In this document: positions 24,151-36,469 of the stretch, one piece after another
Layout: each line of letters begins with the position of its first letter
Position numbering within the stretch: the stretch's first letter is position 1
Source of the DNA: Corbicula japonica
Lineage: Eukaryota; Mollusca; Bivalvia; Venerida; Cyrenidae
DNA: 64,000 nucleotides
Direction: 5' to 3'
Assembly: GCA_038501625.1 (NCBI GenBank)
Contig: JAZAYU010000003.1
Span: 5,594,796-5,658,795, forward strand
Notes under the pieces: generated by a model
Seen by the model: only the letters and a program-made list of their open reading frames with translations
Databases searched by the model: none
What the model was told of the DNA's origin: nothing
Program-made: the position numbers and the translations under genes

Positions 24151-25416
24151 TAAGGTTTATTTACATTTCAGGATTGTTTGTTGGTTGGCTTCACAATTCG
24201 CATATTCTGTATGTTTTACTAAAATTACAGTAAGTGACATCGTTTCTTAATAGATTTAATGTTGAAAGTCGTAAATTAATTATTTCTTAGATGTCAATTA
24301 CTTAATTAGAGTGAGAGACATTATTTAGTTGATTAAATGCTTAACTTCGTAAATGAATTATTTTAAAATTAATCATATATGATTAATACTTTTTACATTA
24401 TGTCTTCCAAAGGGTTTTCATTGTATAATACAGCAGAGTAAGAATGGCATTAATTCTAACAAATTAAGTTCTTTTGTTATCTCGATCGATCAGTCTAGCA
24501 CATATGTCTGTAGATTATTGTAATTTACCTAAATCTCTCCAGAATAATGGCACCGTATCTTTTCGAGGTGAAATCCTTGAAACTTTCTGACAAGAAGAAG
24601 TTTGAGTTCAAACAAGAACACAAGTACTAATTTTAGAGAAAAAAAAGACAAAAGACGGTACTGTTTACTTCATACTATAAAGCTTTACTTCATACTTTTA
24701 CATGCGACATTTTAAGAGTTATCTAGTCCTTCTCCAAAATAAACAAATCCAAAATCAACCATAATATTCAATGAATAATAGGTTTTCTGAGCTTTTTGTT
24801 TGAGATGAACCATAGATCTTATATCAAGAATTTTATTGCAGTCCAGGTGATACTGAAGACGGAATTATAGATCGTGAAAACTTAACGCAATCAACTTACT
24901 TTCATATAGATGAAAAAAAATCAATTTTAAACGAACAGGACACAATGACTGTATTGCAGGCTCGGTCTGAGTAACAAGCATTCTTAAATATATGTTTACC
25001 GATATCTGTACATTGTTTGCACTTTAAACCAATTAGATTCTATCCCTGTTTTAAGCAAGTCTAGTCAACAATTAGAGAAATACAAATAATCAAGGACTAA
25101 TAGTTCAGTAAACCACCATTATTCCTGAAATCACAGAGACACAGTCTTATTCTCACGGTAATGCCTAACGACAGCTCGACAAGTGAACAAGCTAAATATT
25201 GAATCAACAAATTGTTAATCGGATATTGATAAAGGCGATTCAACGAAAGCGTAAGAAGAATGTCACGTACAATAACTATTTAGCGTTATTGCCACGGTAT
25301 ACTATTCTGACAATTTCAGAATCAAACTAGAGTGTCATCACACCTATAACTTTTACTTTCTGATTTTTAAATAAAAATCGTCTTAAAAAAAATAAATATA
25401 ACGAACAAAATACATA

Positions 25417-25515
25417 GCATGCTGTTCCTCTCTTCTTTTTCGCTGCGTGGAGAGGCTGTGTTGTGTGAGTGTGACGATTTCTGATATGCATATATTACTT
25501 TTTTCATCAATCTGG
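25417..25515 (+). mobile_element. RT element 3'-end fragment
   Basis: CTGTTCCTCTCTTC, then GGAGAGGCTGTGTTG, then TCTGATATGCATATATTAC and a T run: the last ~95 bases of the element seen at 9905-10006. Copy A has no clear counterpart. Confidence 0.75.
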
Positions 25516-25670
25516 GCATGTATATCATGAATGGGAGTCTCTCAAGGGAACTCAACACAGTTGTGAACTAACGAGGTGAATCTAAACATTAGCCAACTCA
25601 GACAAGGTGTTCATTCTGAAAACTGGATGCTCATTTCTAAAAAAGACTGATCAATCTTGCTTTTTTATGC

Positions 25671-25964
25671 GCCCGCCCGGCTAGCTCAGTGGATAGAGCA
25701 TCGGACTGTCAATCCAGGGGTCGTGAGTTCGATCCCCAGCCGAGGCGGGAAAAATTTCTCCGTGACAATTGAACTCGGACATTGCGTCTGAGAGTCATTT
25801 GTCCCTCACCTCTGATTCAAGTGAGGAAGCAGTCAGTCGCTTGCGGAGAAATTGGTTAGTACTGGTTAGAGACCCAGGAACACCGGTTAGGTGGACTGAC
25901 CGCCGGGATATAACCAGAAAGGTGTTGAAACCAGGCGTTAAACCCGAAACAAACAAACAAACAA
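25671..25964 (+). mobile_element. tRNA-derived SINE, full length
   Basis: The 5' part is tRNA-like: acceptor GCCCGCC pairing with GGCGGGA at about 25744-25750, A box around 25682-25692 (TAGCTCAGTGG), GTC at the anticodon position (25708-25710, Asp-like) and B box GTTCGATCC at 25727-25735, which form an RNA polymerase III internal promoter. A body of about 180 bases follows (GGTTAGTACTGGTTAGAGAC, CCCAGGAACACCGG), then an AAAC tail. The 12-base direct repeat GCTTTTTTATGC at 25659-25670 and 25965-25976 is a target-site duplication. The tail and duplication mark it as a SINE rather than a tRNA gene. The open frame at 25769-26002 is within it and not coding. Confidence 0.93.
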
Positions 25965-26425
25965 GCTTTTTTATGCTGTTTTTATTTTCGTTTTTTTTTT
26001 AAATTTACGATAAGTAAATAATTTAGGAGGTTTGTTACGAAAGAATTCAGTTTGTTTAGAAAACTGACTGACGTCAGTGTCTAGGTTTGGTTGTAACCTG
26101 GTACAGTAAGTTAAAAGCATTTTCGTGCACATCGCTTTAAAAAACATGCTTTACATACACTAAATGAGAACATTTTTATTTTATTTATTAGATTTTTTCA
26201 TGTATCATAAATGTTTAACTCTCAAGTTTACACTTGTCGTTGATCATACATGTTTCTTTCCTCCAAATTTGTTCGAGATCTATACATATAAATTGGTTAT
26301 GATTTGGGGCACGCGAAGGGGAAACACAATTAGATAGCATAATGATGTTTTAACCGCAAAATGCAGAATGCAGTATTTGTATGTTATAAAGAATTAACGT
26401 CAACTGTTTGACCTTTTCACGTTAG

Positions 26426-26439
26426 CCCCCCCCCCCCCC
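26426..26439. repeat. Poly-C run
   Basis: Fourteen consecutive C. Confidence 0.95.
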
Positions 26440-26819
26440 ATTTGCATTTAGCAAATGTTTGTTTAACTCATATTGAAACGGAAAACATTACAAAGTTGAA
26501 ATCAGTTATTTGACTAATGTGCCATGTGTCCAATTATATAAACATTTCTGCAGCAGAGAAAATCGCACGCGTGTTGCTATTTCTTTTTCTTAATTAACAA
26601 ATTTATATAACATCACGAAAACCAAAAACGTATGAATGTTTGGAGACAGAACAACATGTCTATATCAACGTAGCACGCACAAGACTTTTTTCAATGTGTA
26701 TGTTATGTATTTTGCATAATTCTTTTTATTTTAAAATAAAACATGTATAGAACGGTTAAAATGACCTTTGAACCAAAAATGTTACCACTCATAAAATAAA
26801 ACGTATGACCAAAATATAC

Positions 26820-26899
26820 TTAAAGAAATAAGAAAAGCAACTTCTTTTAACACCAAATAAATTTCGTGTTTAAAGAAGTTGCGTTTTTTATTTCTTTAA
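26820..26899. repeat. Hairpin with 34-base arms
   Basis: 26820-26853 (TTAAAGAAATAAGAAAAGCA, then ACTTCTTTTAACAC) pairs with 26866-26899 with three mismatches; the loop is 12 bases. I did not find a counterpart in copy A at the matching place. It could be a small foldback element. Confidence 0.85.
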
Positions 26900-27154
26900 A
26901 AACATATATCGTTTTGTTACCTATTATTAATCAAGGCAATGCCTTTTCTGAGTGCCACGTCCAAACATAAAGATGCGAACAAACTGGTAACAACAGCCTT
27001 AAAGATGAGCACTTCTTTCTTTACATAAAAAAGTAAGAATCTTTATTGTATGTATTTGTAAATATCTCGGTTATGTAGCACATTGACTGTGTGTTGTAAT
27101 ATCATGTTTGTGCACATCGCGATTATTAATAATTTAAGTATAAAGCAAGTATTA

Positions 27155-27405
27155 AACTAGAATGTGTCATCAGACATTGATCAATGCCACATCTGCTACA
27201 TCAACATTTTCAACAAACGGCCTAACGTTACTCTAGTAAAAATGGTTGCTGGAAAAAATGTTTTTAACGACCATCTACACATCCTGCAACTTTGAAAGAA
27301 ATCCGCCCGATAGTTAATGAGGAGTTGATGCCACAACATTTTGGGGACGTACGTAAGTACGGACGTACGGACAAGTGCAAAACTATACGCCTTCCACTTT
27401 GTTAG
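27155..27405 (+). repeat. Dispersed repeat of bivalve type, copy B
   Basis: Partner of 16840-17058 but longer at its 3' side, with GGGGACGTACGTAAG, ACGGACGTACGGACAAG and AACTATACGCCTTCCAC. Copy A stops at the first GGACGTAC. Similarity of the whole duplication ends here. Confidence 0.6.
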
Positions 27406-27565
27406 GAAAACATGGTTGGTGCTCCCTAGAACCTGGTTTAAACCCCCAGTGGCAATTTGTTTTGCCACTGACTATTCTAAGGCGGTATCCCAAAGGTTCA
27501 CTTTTTTCATTAATTGTTGTGGCGTCTTATTTGAATTGACATAGTTACTTAAAACAAACATGCTC
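27406..27565 (+). mobile_element. RT element 3' region, plus-strand piece
   Basis: CCCTAGAACCTGGTTTAAAC, CAGTGGCAATTTG, AAGGCGGTATCCC and CTCTCTTCCTCTCTTC match 9776-9920 of the main copy. It abuts the minus-strand copy that follows. Confidence 0.85.
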
Positions 27566-28215
27566 TCTCTTCCTCTCTTCACATCACACTTGCCCCAACA
27601 GGTTCTCATATCACAATACTAGCACAAGTTGTCTTAGTGAAATAACTCCAACCCGCCTATAAGCTTAACAATGTTGCATGCAAAAGCACAATAACATATA
27701 AAAATGAGATGCTAATGGCATTGAAAAGCCAAAGGGGCGGGTAACCAATGACCTTACCGAGAACAGATCACCTGGAGTAAAATCAGCAAGAACACGATGA
27801 CAGGGATAAAAGAAGCAAATCGAGCTTCTAGAACAGGCTCAATCAAACCGAGCCTACAGTATTTTCATATTTGTCGTGTTCGGTGGCTTTCAAAGTTCCC
27901 TTTTCATCTATTTCTAGGTTCTTTTATAAAAAAGATTTCCTTATAAACCTTCATAAACTCTTTAACACCTGCCACCGTCGTGCAACCAAAGAGGTAAGCA
28001 TAATGGTCAACTGTATATGGGTTAATTTCCAGACGTTTTTACGAATAACCGAGAGAAATTAACATTGCATTTTATTTTTTTTAAGTTTATGGATTAAATC
28101 TCCATTAAAAAACTAGCTGTGAAATACCTTGTTGCAAAAGTGATTTTAAACTGCACATGTATTTTTGAATTAAATCTGGATATCGGCGATAAAACTTGCA
28201 AATTTTTAAGGTTTT
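27566..28215 (-). mobile_element. RT element, antisense C-terminal coding plus 3' region
   Basis: The reverse complement matches about 9190-9750 of the main copy: TTGCCCCAACAGGTTCTCAT, AACACGATGACAGGGATAAA, CCACCGTCGTGCAACCAAAG, ACGAATAACCGAGAGAAATT and ATATCGGCGATAAAACTTGC. It is interrupted at 27831-27911 by an 81-base insertion. The frame at 27871-28062 is an antisense shadow. Confidence 0.85.
27831..27911 (+). mobile_element. 81-base nested insertion with 5-base target duplication
   Basis: GAACAGGCTCAATCAAACCG ... TTTTCATCTAT interrupts the RT element between the two halves of GCTTCTAGGTTCTTTT. TTCTA occurs at 27826-27830 and 27912-27916. It is the ~80-base end shared by the repeat family at 22402 (opposite strand). 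Confidence 0.75.
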
Positions 28216-28786
28216 CGTTATTTTTATGTATAAGAAAAAAACAAGATTTTGTGGTTGTTAAAAAAAGACGTATTAAAGCATATCAACAATAAATTTGAAG
28301 GAAATTTGATATTCGTTTCGGTCAGTTTGTAAAATAAAACCTGTGTCTTTGACAGATTATCTTTTCAGCCAAAAACTTGGTAAAAACACTGCTCGTACTT
28401 CAGTTTAAGTTCTATTATAACTTAATTGGACAAAGGACAACATTTTCATATCGGTTTAACAAACTCGTGTTATTCTAAACAGTTAACATAAACATGTTGT
28501 TCTGCACCGTTCTCAATAAAAACGAAAGAAACTGAAATATCTATTTATTGCACACAAGATAAGACCTTAACTAAGTTCATTAATACGTAAATTCCATTGA
28601 CTATTCAATAGCTCGTGTCTTACTATTCTATGATAAATGTCACTGTTTGGCAAACGTTCTGGGTTACTAGGCCATGACGAATTGTCGCATAGTATAAAAA
28701 TCCTCTATAAACCACTGATGGCAATTTTCCAACGCTTTTAGAACATTCTTCATTCTATGGTCTCAGTTGCTTTTTAACATCTTTAA

Positions 28787-28846
<60 letters not shown>

Positions 28847-28886
28847 TACTACTAATAATAATAATAACAATAATAATAATAATAAT
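28787..28886. repeat. Compound microsatellite (ACT)n(AAT)n
   Basis: About 22 ACT units with one TTC variant, then AAT units with one AAC. The 74-codon open frame across it is low-complexity translation. Confidence 0.97.
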
Positions 28887-28889
28887 TTA

Positions 28890-29325
28890 TCTTTTCAAAG
28901 ACATGCTACCAATAGGAAAGTTTACGCAGCTCTTAACCTTTTAACAATTGATCTGTTTTTGATTGGCGATGAACAAATTTTAATACCGTAGTTAATAGAG
29001 GTTTCTAAGGAAAAATGGTTTTGGACAGGTATACAGGATTCTATCCATATTTTTATGAATGTGTTTGGATGCTTTTGCATTTGGGGAGTTTGTTGCAGTC
29101 ACTTGATAACCTGTCGAGGTAAAATGTTGAAATATGAGGAATTATGTGAAGAGTGAAGTTATTGAACATATAACTTGGTATTAACATTTAGTTCCATATA
29201 CACTTTGCTACTTACTGTGTACATGTTGTTACCTTATTTTCAAAATAACCTTTTTGTTTCTCTATTTTTATTCCACTACGCCGTTGATTATGGAATAGTC
29301 TTTATCTGAATACCGCATTGAACAT
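28890..29325. other. Unassigned AT-rich DNA
   Basis: No gene, RT motif or inverted ends seen. Confidence 0.5.
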
Positions 29326-29329
29326 GTTG

Positions 29330-29548
29330 AAGGTTCGATGTTCATATATCATAATGCATACCATCGTTTGAGATGGATCATAATTGTACTCTCTACGTAT
29401 GTAATTATTGAGTTGCGCTCAACACGGGACTTGACGGCGTGGTCAGTAATATGCATTACCATGAACAGGCTCAATCAAACCGTGCCTGCAATATTCTTAT
29501 ATTTTTCGTGTTCGATGGCTTTCGAGTTTCATTTTCATCTATAAGCTG
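29330..29548 (+). mobile_element. Dispersed repeat copy, ~220 bases
   Basis: The reverse complement matches the first ~210 bases of the repeat at 22402 and also the start of 61637-62150 (AACGATGGTATGCAT and GAGCGCAACTCAATA-like blocks). It ends at TTTTCATCTAT like the 27831 copy. Confidence 0.75.
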
Positions 29549-29559
29549 GCTATGTTTTT

Positions 29560-30670
29560 GTGTAGTAGTTTTTGGTATGCGTATATAAGAGATTCGTCAA
29601 TGACAAACACAAGAGTTAATTAAAATGAATATTATAGAAATATTTTGACAGAAAGGAATTTTATTATGTATTTTAAATTCTGGTTAAGAATACGATATGA
29701 TAAGTTCGCACTTGACTCTCCTTAAATGCTCTCATTTCGATATCAAAGTCTCCCTAATAAAGTCACAAAGCAGACGGCTTGCTTAAATTATCTTGATTAA
29801 TAAGCCAAAGGGCTGGATCGTTTTGACTGCTGTATTTCTTCCAGACAAGTTAATATAGCGGTCTTGAGTCTATAAATTACATACAACTTACTAAAGCGTT
29901 CTTTATTGTATAAATTTCCAGACAAGTTAATAAAGCTGTCTCGCCAGCATCAAGAAAGGAAAATGTTATTCTGCGAAATCGTTAGCCTAAATGTCTCTGA
30001 TTTAAATTGCCTTTTATTTCATTGGTTTATAAATAAAATGACACATCCGAAAGTTAACTACTGCAAATATTGGAAAAATTGATCTAAGTAATATGTTGGA
30101 AACGCCTTTGGTTTCTGTATATCTGACGCTTACAATAAAAATCAAGAACACTTCCACTAAGTCATTCTTTGACTGGTATATTAAACATGATCCGTCTCTT
30201 AATCCCTTTTTTAAAAATCATCTGAGTTTGTGTTACATATAAATTTCACTGTTCTGTAAAACAAGTAAGTCTTTGTGATAGTTCCGAAGACATTGCTTTT
30301 GATACGAAAATATCTCAAATTTAAGTCTGGGAAGTTCGATACATGCAAAACACTATTACACTCAACACATTTTTCCTAAAGGTATGAAAAACTTATCGGT
30401 TTAACGGCGGCACTTGTTTCTATGTTAGGTTATTGTAGACTTTGGTCGTTCATATATAATAACAATATCATCTATCTATAATTGCTTTTATCGGGAGTAA
30501 GTGTTGTCAGTGTTTGGCTTTTTCTGATATGCACTTTAAATTTAATCTTTGTATTTGTAGTGTCTTTTGTGTTCTTTTGCTGAAATATTTCATATGATAA
30601 ACAATGTAAAATATAGGTCAATTTGCCTTTAATAATATTGCCAGTTTTACAAGACATACACACTCATATT
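29560..30670. other. Unassigned DNA, no gene seen
   Basis: A CCAGACAAGTTAATA block occurs twice (about 29842 and 29920). Nothing else recognised. Confidence 0.5.
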
Positions 30671-30677
30671 TTAAGAA

Positions 30678-30945
30678 GTGACATATTCACATCAGGAATA
30701 GCCACATTCAGAACACACAGCCTTCCCGCATAGCCAAAATTAGAGAGGAAAAAGGGCACACTGAATTTCAAAAAGACACCAATAAACAAGTAAGAAGAAA
30801 GAGAACCCGAAGAGTTATCGCGAAGGAAGGTTAAGTGTCCAGGAGTTTAATCATGACACTATGGTATGAATGCCATAAACAGATTGATCTTCTAAGTTCT
30901 TGTTTCAAGATTTCTACATAAACCCCCATAAACTCTGAAAAAAAT
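30678..30945 (-). mobile_element. RT element 3' relic, antisense
   Basis: GGAATAGCCACATTCAGAAC, AGAGAACCCGAAGAGTTA and TTTCTACATAAACCCCCATA match the reverse complement of 9480-9990 of the main copy with a large internal deletion. Confidence 0.7.
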
Positions 30946-30949
30946 CGTA

Positions 30950-33900
30950 TTTTGTTTACACAAATATTAAAATGTTTTATGCATTATTATGATGGTATAA
31001 ACGATAGTTAACATTGCTAGTACATGTTCTGTATTTGCCAGCGATTGGTTTCGTTATTTTAAAAGTAATTAATTAATTCTAACTAATTCTGAATCACAGG
31101 TACCCGTAGAGAGAAAAAGAGCTGTTAATGTTTTTAAAAAAGAGGATTCGTTAAAAGAGTCTAATTTAATTATCCAACGAAATGGCTTTCATTGACGAAT
31201 TTAAATTGAGAAAGACAACAATTTGTTTCTGCGAACTATTGTGTTTATTAGTTCTCGGCTACATTCATTTTTCTTCTATTTTTCAGCATGACATTAAGAA
31301 CTAACCAATTAAAAATTATATTGTGTGAGAAAATTGTAACTGTGTTTGCATTTTCCTAATATCATTAATGCGCTTTATATTATTTGCAATTAACTAAATG
31401 ATTGTTGTTTTTATTCTTAAATGATATATGTGTTAAACTATCAATCTCTTAGCCATAAGAGCCGATGTGACAAATGAATGATTTTCATTGTATTTTCAAC
31501 AAACAAAAATCTTTCAAAAATGGCATGCCGGTAGCAAAAGTGATCTTTTGGGAATGCATCAATTGTTTTAAAATGTTTAATCAATCACCCTAGACATTGT
31601 TTAGATGATTCCTTGTAAAATACACCATATTTATGTTAACAAAAGAAAACATTATGGAAAAATTACTAAGACCTGTCGGAAAGCATGATAATAATCGTAT
31701 GATATCGTTACATCTTGAATGGAGAAGCTGTGCGTCACAACCGTCAGAGCTTGAACACGAGTTTGTTATTTTGAATTCATCAGGGTGAGAAGGATTTAAG
31801 GCTTCCAATAGTATTAAAACTTAAAGCAGATGGAATATTTTAAGGGGACCGAATGCATATTGCAATCAGATGAAACATATTATATAATTATAATACTTAT
31901 ATGGCATGAAACATATTATTTCCATGCCAGCCCTAACTGCATTTAACTTTTCTCACTATGTGTAAGACCCTGACAAAGATTATAACTTAAACATAAACAT
32001 TATAAAATTTATTCGTCGGAATACAAATGTAGAAGTGAGCAAAATGGCTTTAACTCAAACAAACTTAAACCTTTAATGGGATATCTCTAAGATTTAAATT
32101 TAGTGCGATAAACGCTACACTTTTATACATTAAACAATAAGGTGTTGACAAATGTTGTTGAAACGACTTGAATTTGCATATAATGATGCAAAATAAGGGG
32201 GGTCTTCAAATGCTCCTAATCATTGAAAACGTAGGTAAGAAAAGTGTTTGCAAGTCGAGACTTCCGTGAATTTAGGTTTTAGGTAAAGTTTTTTTTAACT
32301 TTAAAAAGTTTGTGATTTGTCCAAACGGCAACATTGCGTTTCATCTGAATTTCCCTTATTATTTACCAGGACACATTCATTAGAATTTTAATGTAGATAA
32401 ATCTTTGTCTGAATAAGATTACTAAGATATTTTAAGTTGAATCTTACGAAAAGTAATGTGTTATTTATTTAATCATTTATACTTCTAATTGTTGATCAAA
32501 TTCTTGAAATATATCAGTAATTGGTAAAAAGGTAAGTAATTTAGATAGTCTAGCACGTCGGACACCATCAGTGACTGTATTTATCGACTAGCTACTAGTT
32601 ACTTGCTACTATAAACTGCTGGATTGCTGAGTATGAAATGTATGCGCTAAATTTGAAGTAGGGAGTGCTAGACAAGTGAAGTTATAAATGACAAAGAAAG
32701 AAAAGTAATGTAGACAATTTAAAGAACAAAGTCATTAAGATGGCGGTTAATCTTTTAATAATATTGGAGCGATTAGATACTATACAGAATTGTCACTGGG
32801 GTTTTAATAAGGTTCGAGAAAATAAGTTAAAATGAGAAAACAAACCTGCAACTGATCAACTATTTTTTGTTATTCATTCTTGAACTAAGATCATTAATCT
32901 CTCTTTGTCACGATACTTTATAATTAAGTCTTGATGAACTCATTATAATGAACAAATAGCCTACCGATTCTATTAGCGGTTGCAGCTAACTCTAAGAGAC
33001 AAAATCTTTTCAAAGTAAATGAGGTGCACACACAGTCATTAACATCCCAATCATACGTGCAAAACAATTATGTTACTGCTGATCGAATAAACGCGCATTT
33101 CAAGATTCGTAACTGGTTAGATCATTTCGTGCAAATACCTACAACCTCAATTGACAAAATCATGAGAAATTCGCAATTTTACATGCATAGACGATATTAA
33201 ACTTCATAAAGCATATTTAACGAGATGGGTTTCTCGTGTTTGTTTTGCGTTTTCAGATTCGAAACACAAATGCATGAAAGGAGTGAAATTTATACTATTT
33301 TGAAATAAACGATTTGGCATGTTTACCGAAAATACACAATACTTCATAATATTAAACACAGTTTTTTTTCTGACAAATAAGCAACACGTTCAAAAGTGTC
33401 TTACAATGCTCCAAAGTGTTTTTTAAAGCATTATCAATTTTATACAGAGTTTGATCGTGCAATGGACGTTCTGCATTGAAATAAATGATTCAGATTCAGA
33501 TATCTTTATCTGTTAGTATTGTAGTATAATAATATTACGTACAAGTTTAATATTATTTATAATTTTGTTTGAATTTTTTTTTAAACTTCCAATCAGTATT
33601 CGTAATATAATTATACAATATTATACAACTTTTGAATTCTTTTAAATATACTGAGATAAAATGAAGATTATCTTTCAGATAGAAAATTAGTTTTGTCGTG
33701 TGTCTTTTTGGTCCAGGCATTATTAAAATAAATCACAAAAAGACGAGACATACCTATTAGTATTTTATACACCGAATTACAAATAGTGTCCGAAATGATG
33801 TAACATCTTGGTTCTGATACTAAATTATCATATACACAATAAATATTCATGCAGAACAAATAGTTTTATACTTTTATCTTCCAGAAAACAATCTACCGTC

Positions 33901-34440
33901 TTATTGTATATGAATGACAAACAGCCGCTTCAAGTACATTCTGTGATCATAGATAAAATGTATGTATGTTATTCGAATAGACTATGATTCACTTAATTAA
34001 CTAGTCCTAGGTCAGTGAAGCCATTATTTTTCAGTTAACATTTTGACTAACGATAAGTTAAAGGTAATACATTGTCAAACTTACTAATATACTGAACAAA
34101 AATGAAAACTTACCAGTTTTTAAATTCAAAACATTTGTTCAGTTATGATATATTTTATCTTTTGATTTGTGATATCTGCGCATATCTGGATATTTGATAA
34201 AAAAGGAAGATGCTGTTACGCTGTAACAAGGGTCAAGTTTATCTCGTAGTTTCTTTATAATGGTGAGATCGATAATTTGAAACCAAATGATGCATAAATA
34301 AGATAAAGTTACTTTAAGGTATTGCGCGCCTCGCGATTGCTTTGCCATAGACAAAAAAGAAAAATATAAAAACCTCCCAAACGGCACAATGCACTTCCAT
34401 CAAACTTTGCCAATGTAAATGGTGTAAGTGTATGATTATT
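30950..34440. other. Unassigned AT-rich DNA, no gene seen
   Basis: Frames at 31590-31808, 33668-33859 and 34139-34387 are short, antisense and without recognisable domains. No inverted ends, RT motifs or microsatellites found by eye. Confidence 0.5.
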
Positions 34441-34448
34441 TTGCATAC

Positions 34449-34895
34449 ATTAAGAAAAGTTAGAACAGTAGATAAAAATAGTTAGACCTAACAAATCCCT
34501 AAAATTCTTTTTGCAATTAATCACAAAAAGGAAGCATCACAAAACATCAAATCAAATGTCAACATGCGTGAAATGATACTGACAACAATATCTAAGGTCC
34601 TTGAAAGAACTTTTAATTGTGAAGAGAGAAATTAACATTTTTATTTTTATGTCATCCATTTTCGCGACCATGAAATTGCAGGTCAACCCCATTTTTACAA
34701 ATAACTCACATTGTAAACATTTTTTAGACAAAAGGACCTTAGGTTTCGTTGTCAGTAACTCATTACTCACAAGACATTTAAATTGATATTTAGTGTTGCT
34801 TCGTTTTTGTGATAAATTGCAAATAGAATTTTAGGGATTGTTTTTGGGTCTAACTATTTTTCTTTACTGTTCTAACTTTTCTTAGCGTATGTAAA
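34449..34895. mobile_element. Foldback element with arms of about 170 bases
   Basis: 34449-34620 (AAGAAAAGTTAGAACAGTA, AATAGTTAGACC, AATCCCTAAAATTCTTTTTG, ATCTAAGGTCCTT) is repeated as reverse complement at about 34725-34889 (AAGGACCTTAGGT, TTTTAGGGATTG, TACTGTTCTAACTTTTCTTA). The overlapping frames on both strands (34552-34770, 34601-34786) reflect this palindrome and are not genes. A fragment of the same arm occurs at 52035-52120. Confidence 0.88.
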
Positions 34896-34899
34896 CATT

Positions 34900-36465
34900 T
34901 TTATATTTGTTTACTTTTCCAATGCTCAAGGAAACATGAAATTGATTAAAGATTTTAAAAATGAAAGTTAAAATAAATTTGACAATGTGACATATTCACT
35001 CCTAAAAGTTTTTTTTTTAATAAATTTTACAGCCGTTTCCCGCGATAAAGCAAAACTCTCCTGAAATTTTATTAGAAAATAATTTTGGCAGCGGAACTAT
35101 CAAAAGAAATAAAAGGCAAAGAAAATATATGCATTACATACTTAAATGACAAAGTTAATGTAGGAAGTGAGGATGCCAAATGAATATCAAAGCAATTGCG
35201 AACTGATCTAAAGGTTGGCGTAAAAGTGTATTACAAGATTAAGTATAGACATTTGTAGCAATTATGCATGTAATAATGTATAAAATAGCTTTTTTGTGGT
35301 AATTTTCCTTCTGTACCTATGTATGTGTGTATGTGTTATTTAGCACGATATTTCGTGATGAATTTTTGTTGAACAATTTCCATTTTTCAATAATGAGGCG
35401 ATCGGACGATGACTTTTGCGTCAAAAAGAATGTCAGGTACCTTATTACACAATAACTCAGAATACTTGCAAATTGTTAAATACCTTGTTCATACGTTATG
35501 TTTTTATGTGATCAACAACAGTCGGTTTTAATAATCAAAATTGTAATCAATAAGCCCGGTCGTCTAGACGTTCTTTATATATTAATGCGGTGCAATATGT
35601 TTTCCCGACAACTTAATAAACTTATCTACTAGTAGATTGTGTCATGGTGTAAATTAAATAAGTTCTTCTGAATACGAACTGTTTGAGGTAAAATGGTTTA
35701 TAATTCATTAATGAAAGTTAGATTTTTTTGAAAAATTGTTTGACTGTTCACTATTAAATTAACATATTATTCCATATAGTATTACATTATTTGAAATTTG
35801 CCGACGAATATATTTATTATATTGTTAATGTTAAGAATAAATCTGATTAAAATCATCTCTATGCTTTCAACATTTCGTTAGATCTGACATTAGTGAAATT
35901 GGTAAAATATAAAAGCGGTTATAATTCTTGTACTTCTTAAAATTGCTTTCTTTCACAAATACATGACAACAAGTAACCACCAATTAGAACTTTCACTTTT
36001 AAGGAAGGACACACACTTTGAAAAAAAAACTTTGATCACAGTAGCACAGCAGTAGTTAATGACATCATTAAATGAATGTGTACCTTGAAAAGACGTTATA
36101 CTATTATACTATTTAACTGATAGTTGCAATACAAAAGCACAGTTTTAGTTTTGTCGTATTTGAGAACCTGACACGGAAAATCCGAGATTGTGGTAACATT
36201 AAACTTGTTTGAACCCAAGTGTCTATATGCTGCCAGTGATTTTCCATGGCGGTAACCAGCTTTTAATCGAAAAAAATCTAGATTGGCAAAAAAGCGTAAA
36301 TAGGTTTTAAGCAAAGGCGTTAACCATTGGTCGGTCGCATATTATATCCAAGGTACAACGTTCCCGTTCGCCATATTTAACACATACGACGCCGATGCCC
36401 AGTGTAGCAACTTTTCTTTAAACTTTCTGGTTCACGTTTTAAATATTTACGTCTCCATTGTGAGA
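34900..36465. other. Unassigned DNA, no gene seen
   Basis: No recognised protein or repeat. The antisense frame 36096-36314 has no domain that I know. Confidence 0.5.
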
Positions 36466-36469
36466 TTTT

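Larger units (their letters stand above)
18390..27350 (+). repeat. Segmental duplication, copy B
   Basis: Direct diverged copy of 1-17058, starting about 18.4 kb downstream of its partner. It is shorter because it lacks the LINE at 475-1783, about 730 bases equivalent to 2013-2744, about 5 kb equivalent to 5090-10035, the MITE at 10242-10748 and about 2.1 kb equivalent to 11080-13215. It has its own extra DNA at about 22366-24150 and 25417-26464. Similarity ends near 27350 inside an old dispersed repeat that both copies share. Confidence 0.88.

Noticed and set aside
25671..25750. Possible functional tRNA-Asp gene
   Set aside because: The tRNA-like head continues into a 200-base body with an AAAC tail and is framed by a 12-base target duplication, so it is the head of a SINE.
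28767..28991. Open frame with polythreonine and polyasparagine
   Set aside because: It is a direct reading of the ACT/AAT microsatellite, with nothing gene-like outside it.
29842..29940. Direct repeat CCAGACAAGTTAATA
   Set aside because: Only ~15 bases shared twice; could be chance in AT-rich DNA.
34552..34786. Overlapping frames on opposite strands
   Set aside because: They arise from the palindromic structure of the foldback element.
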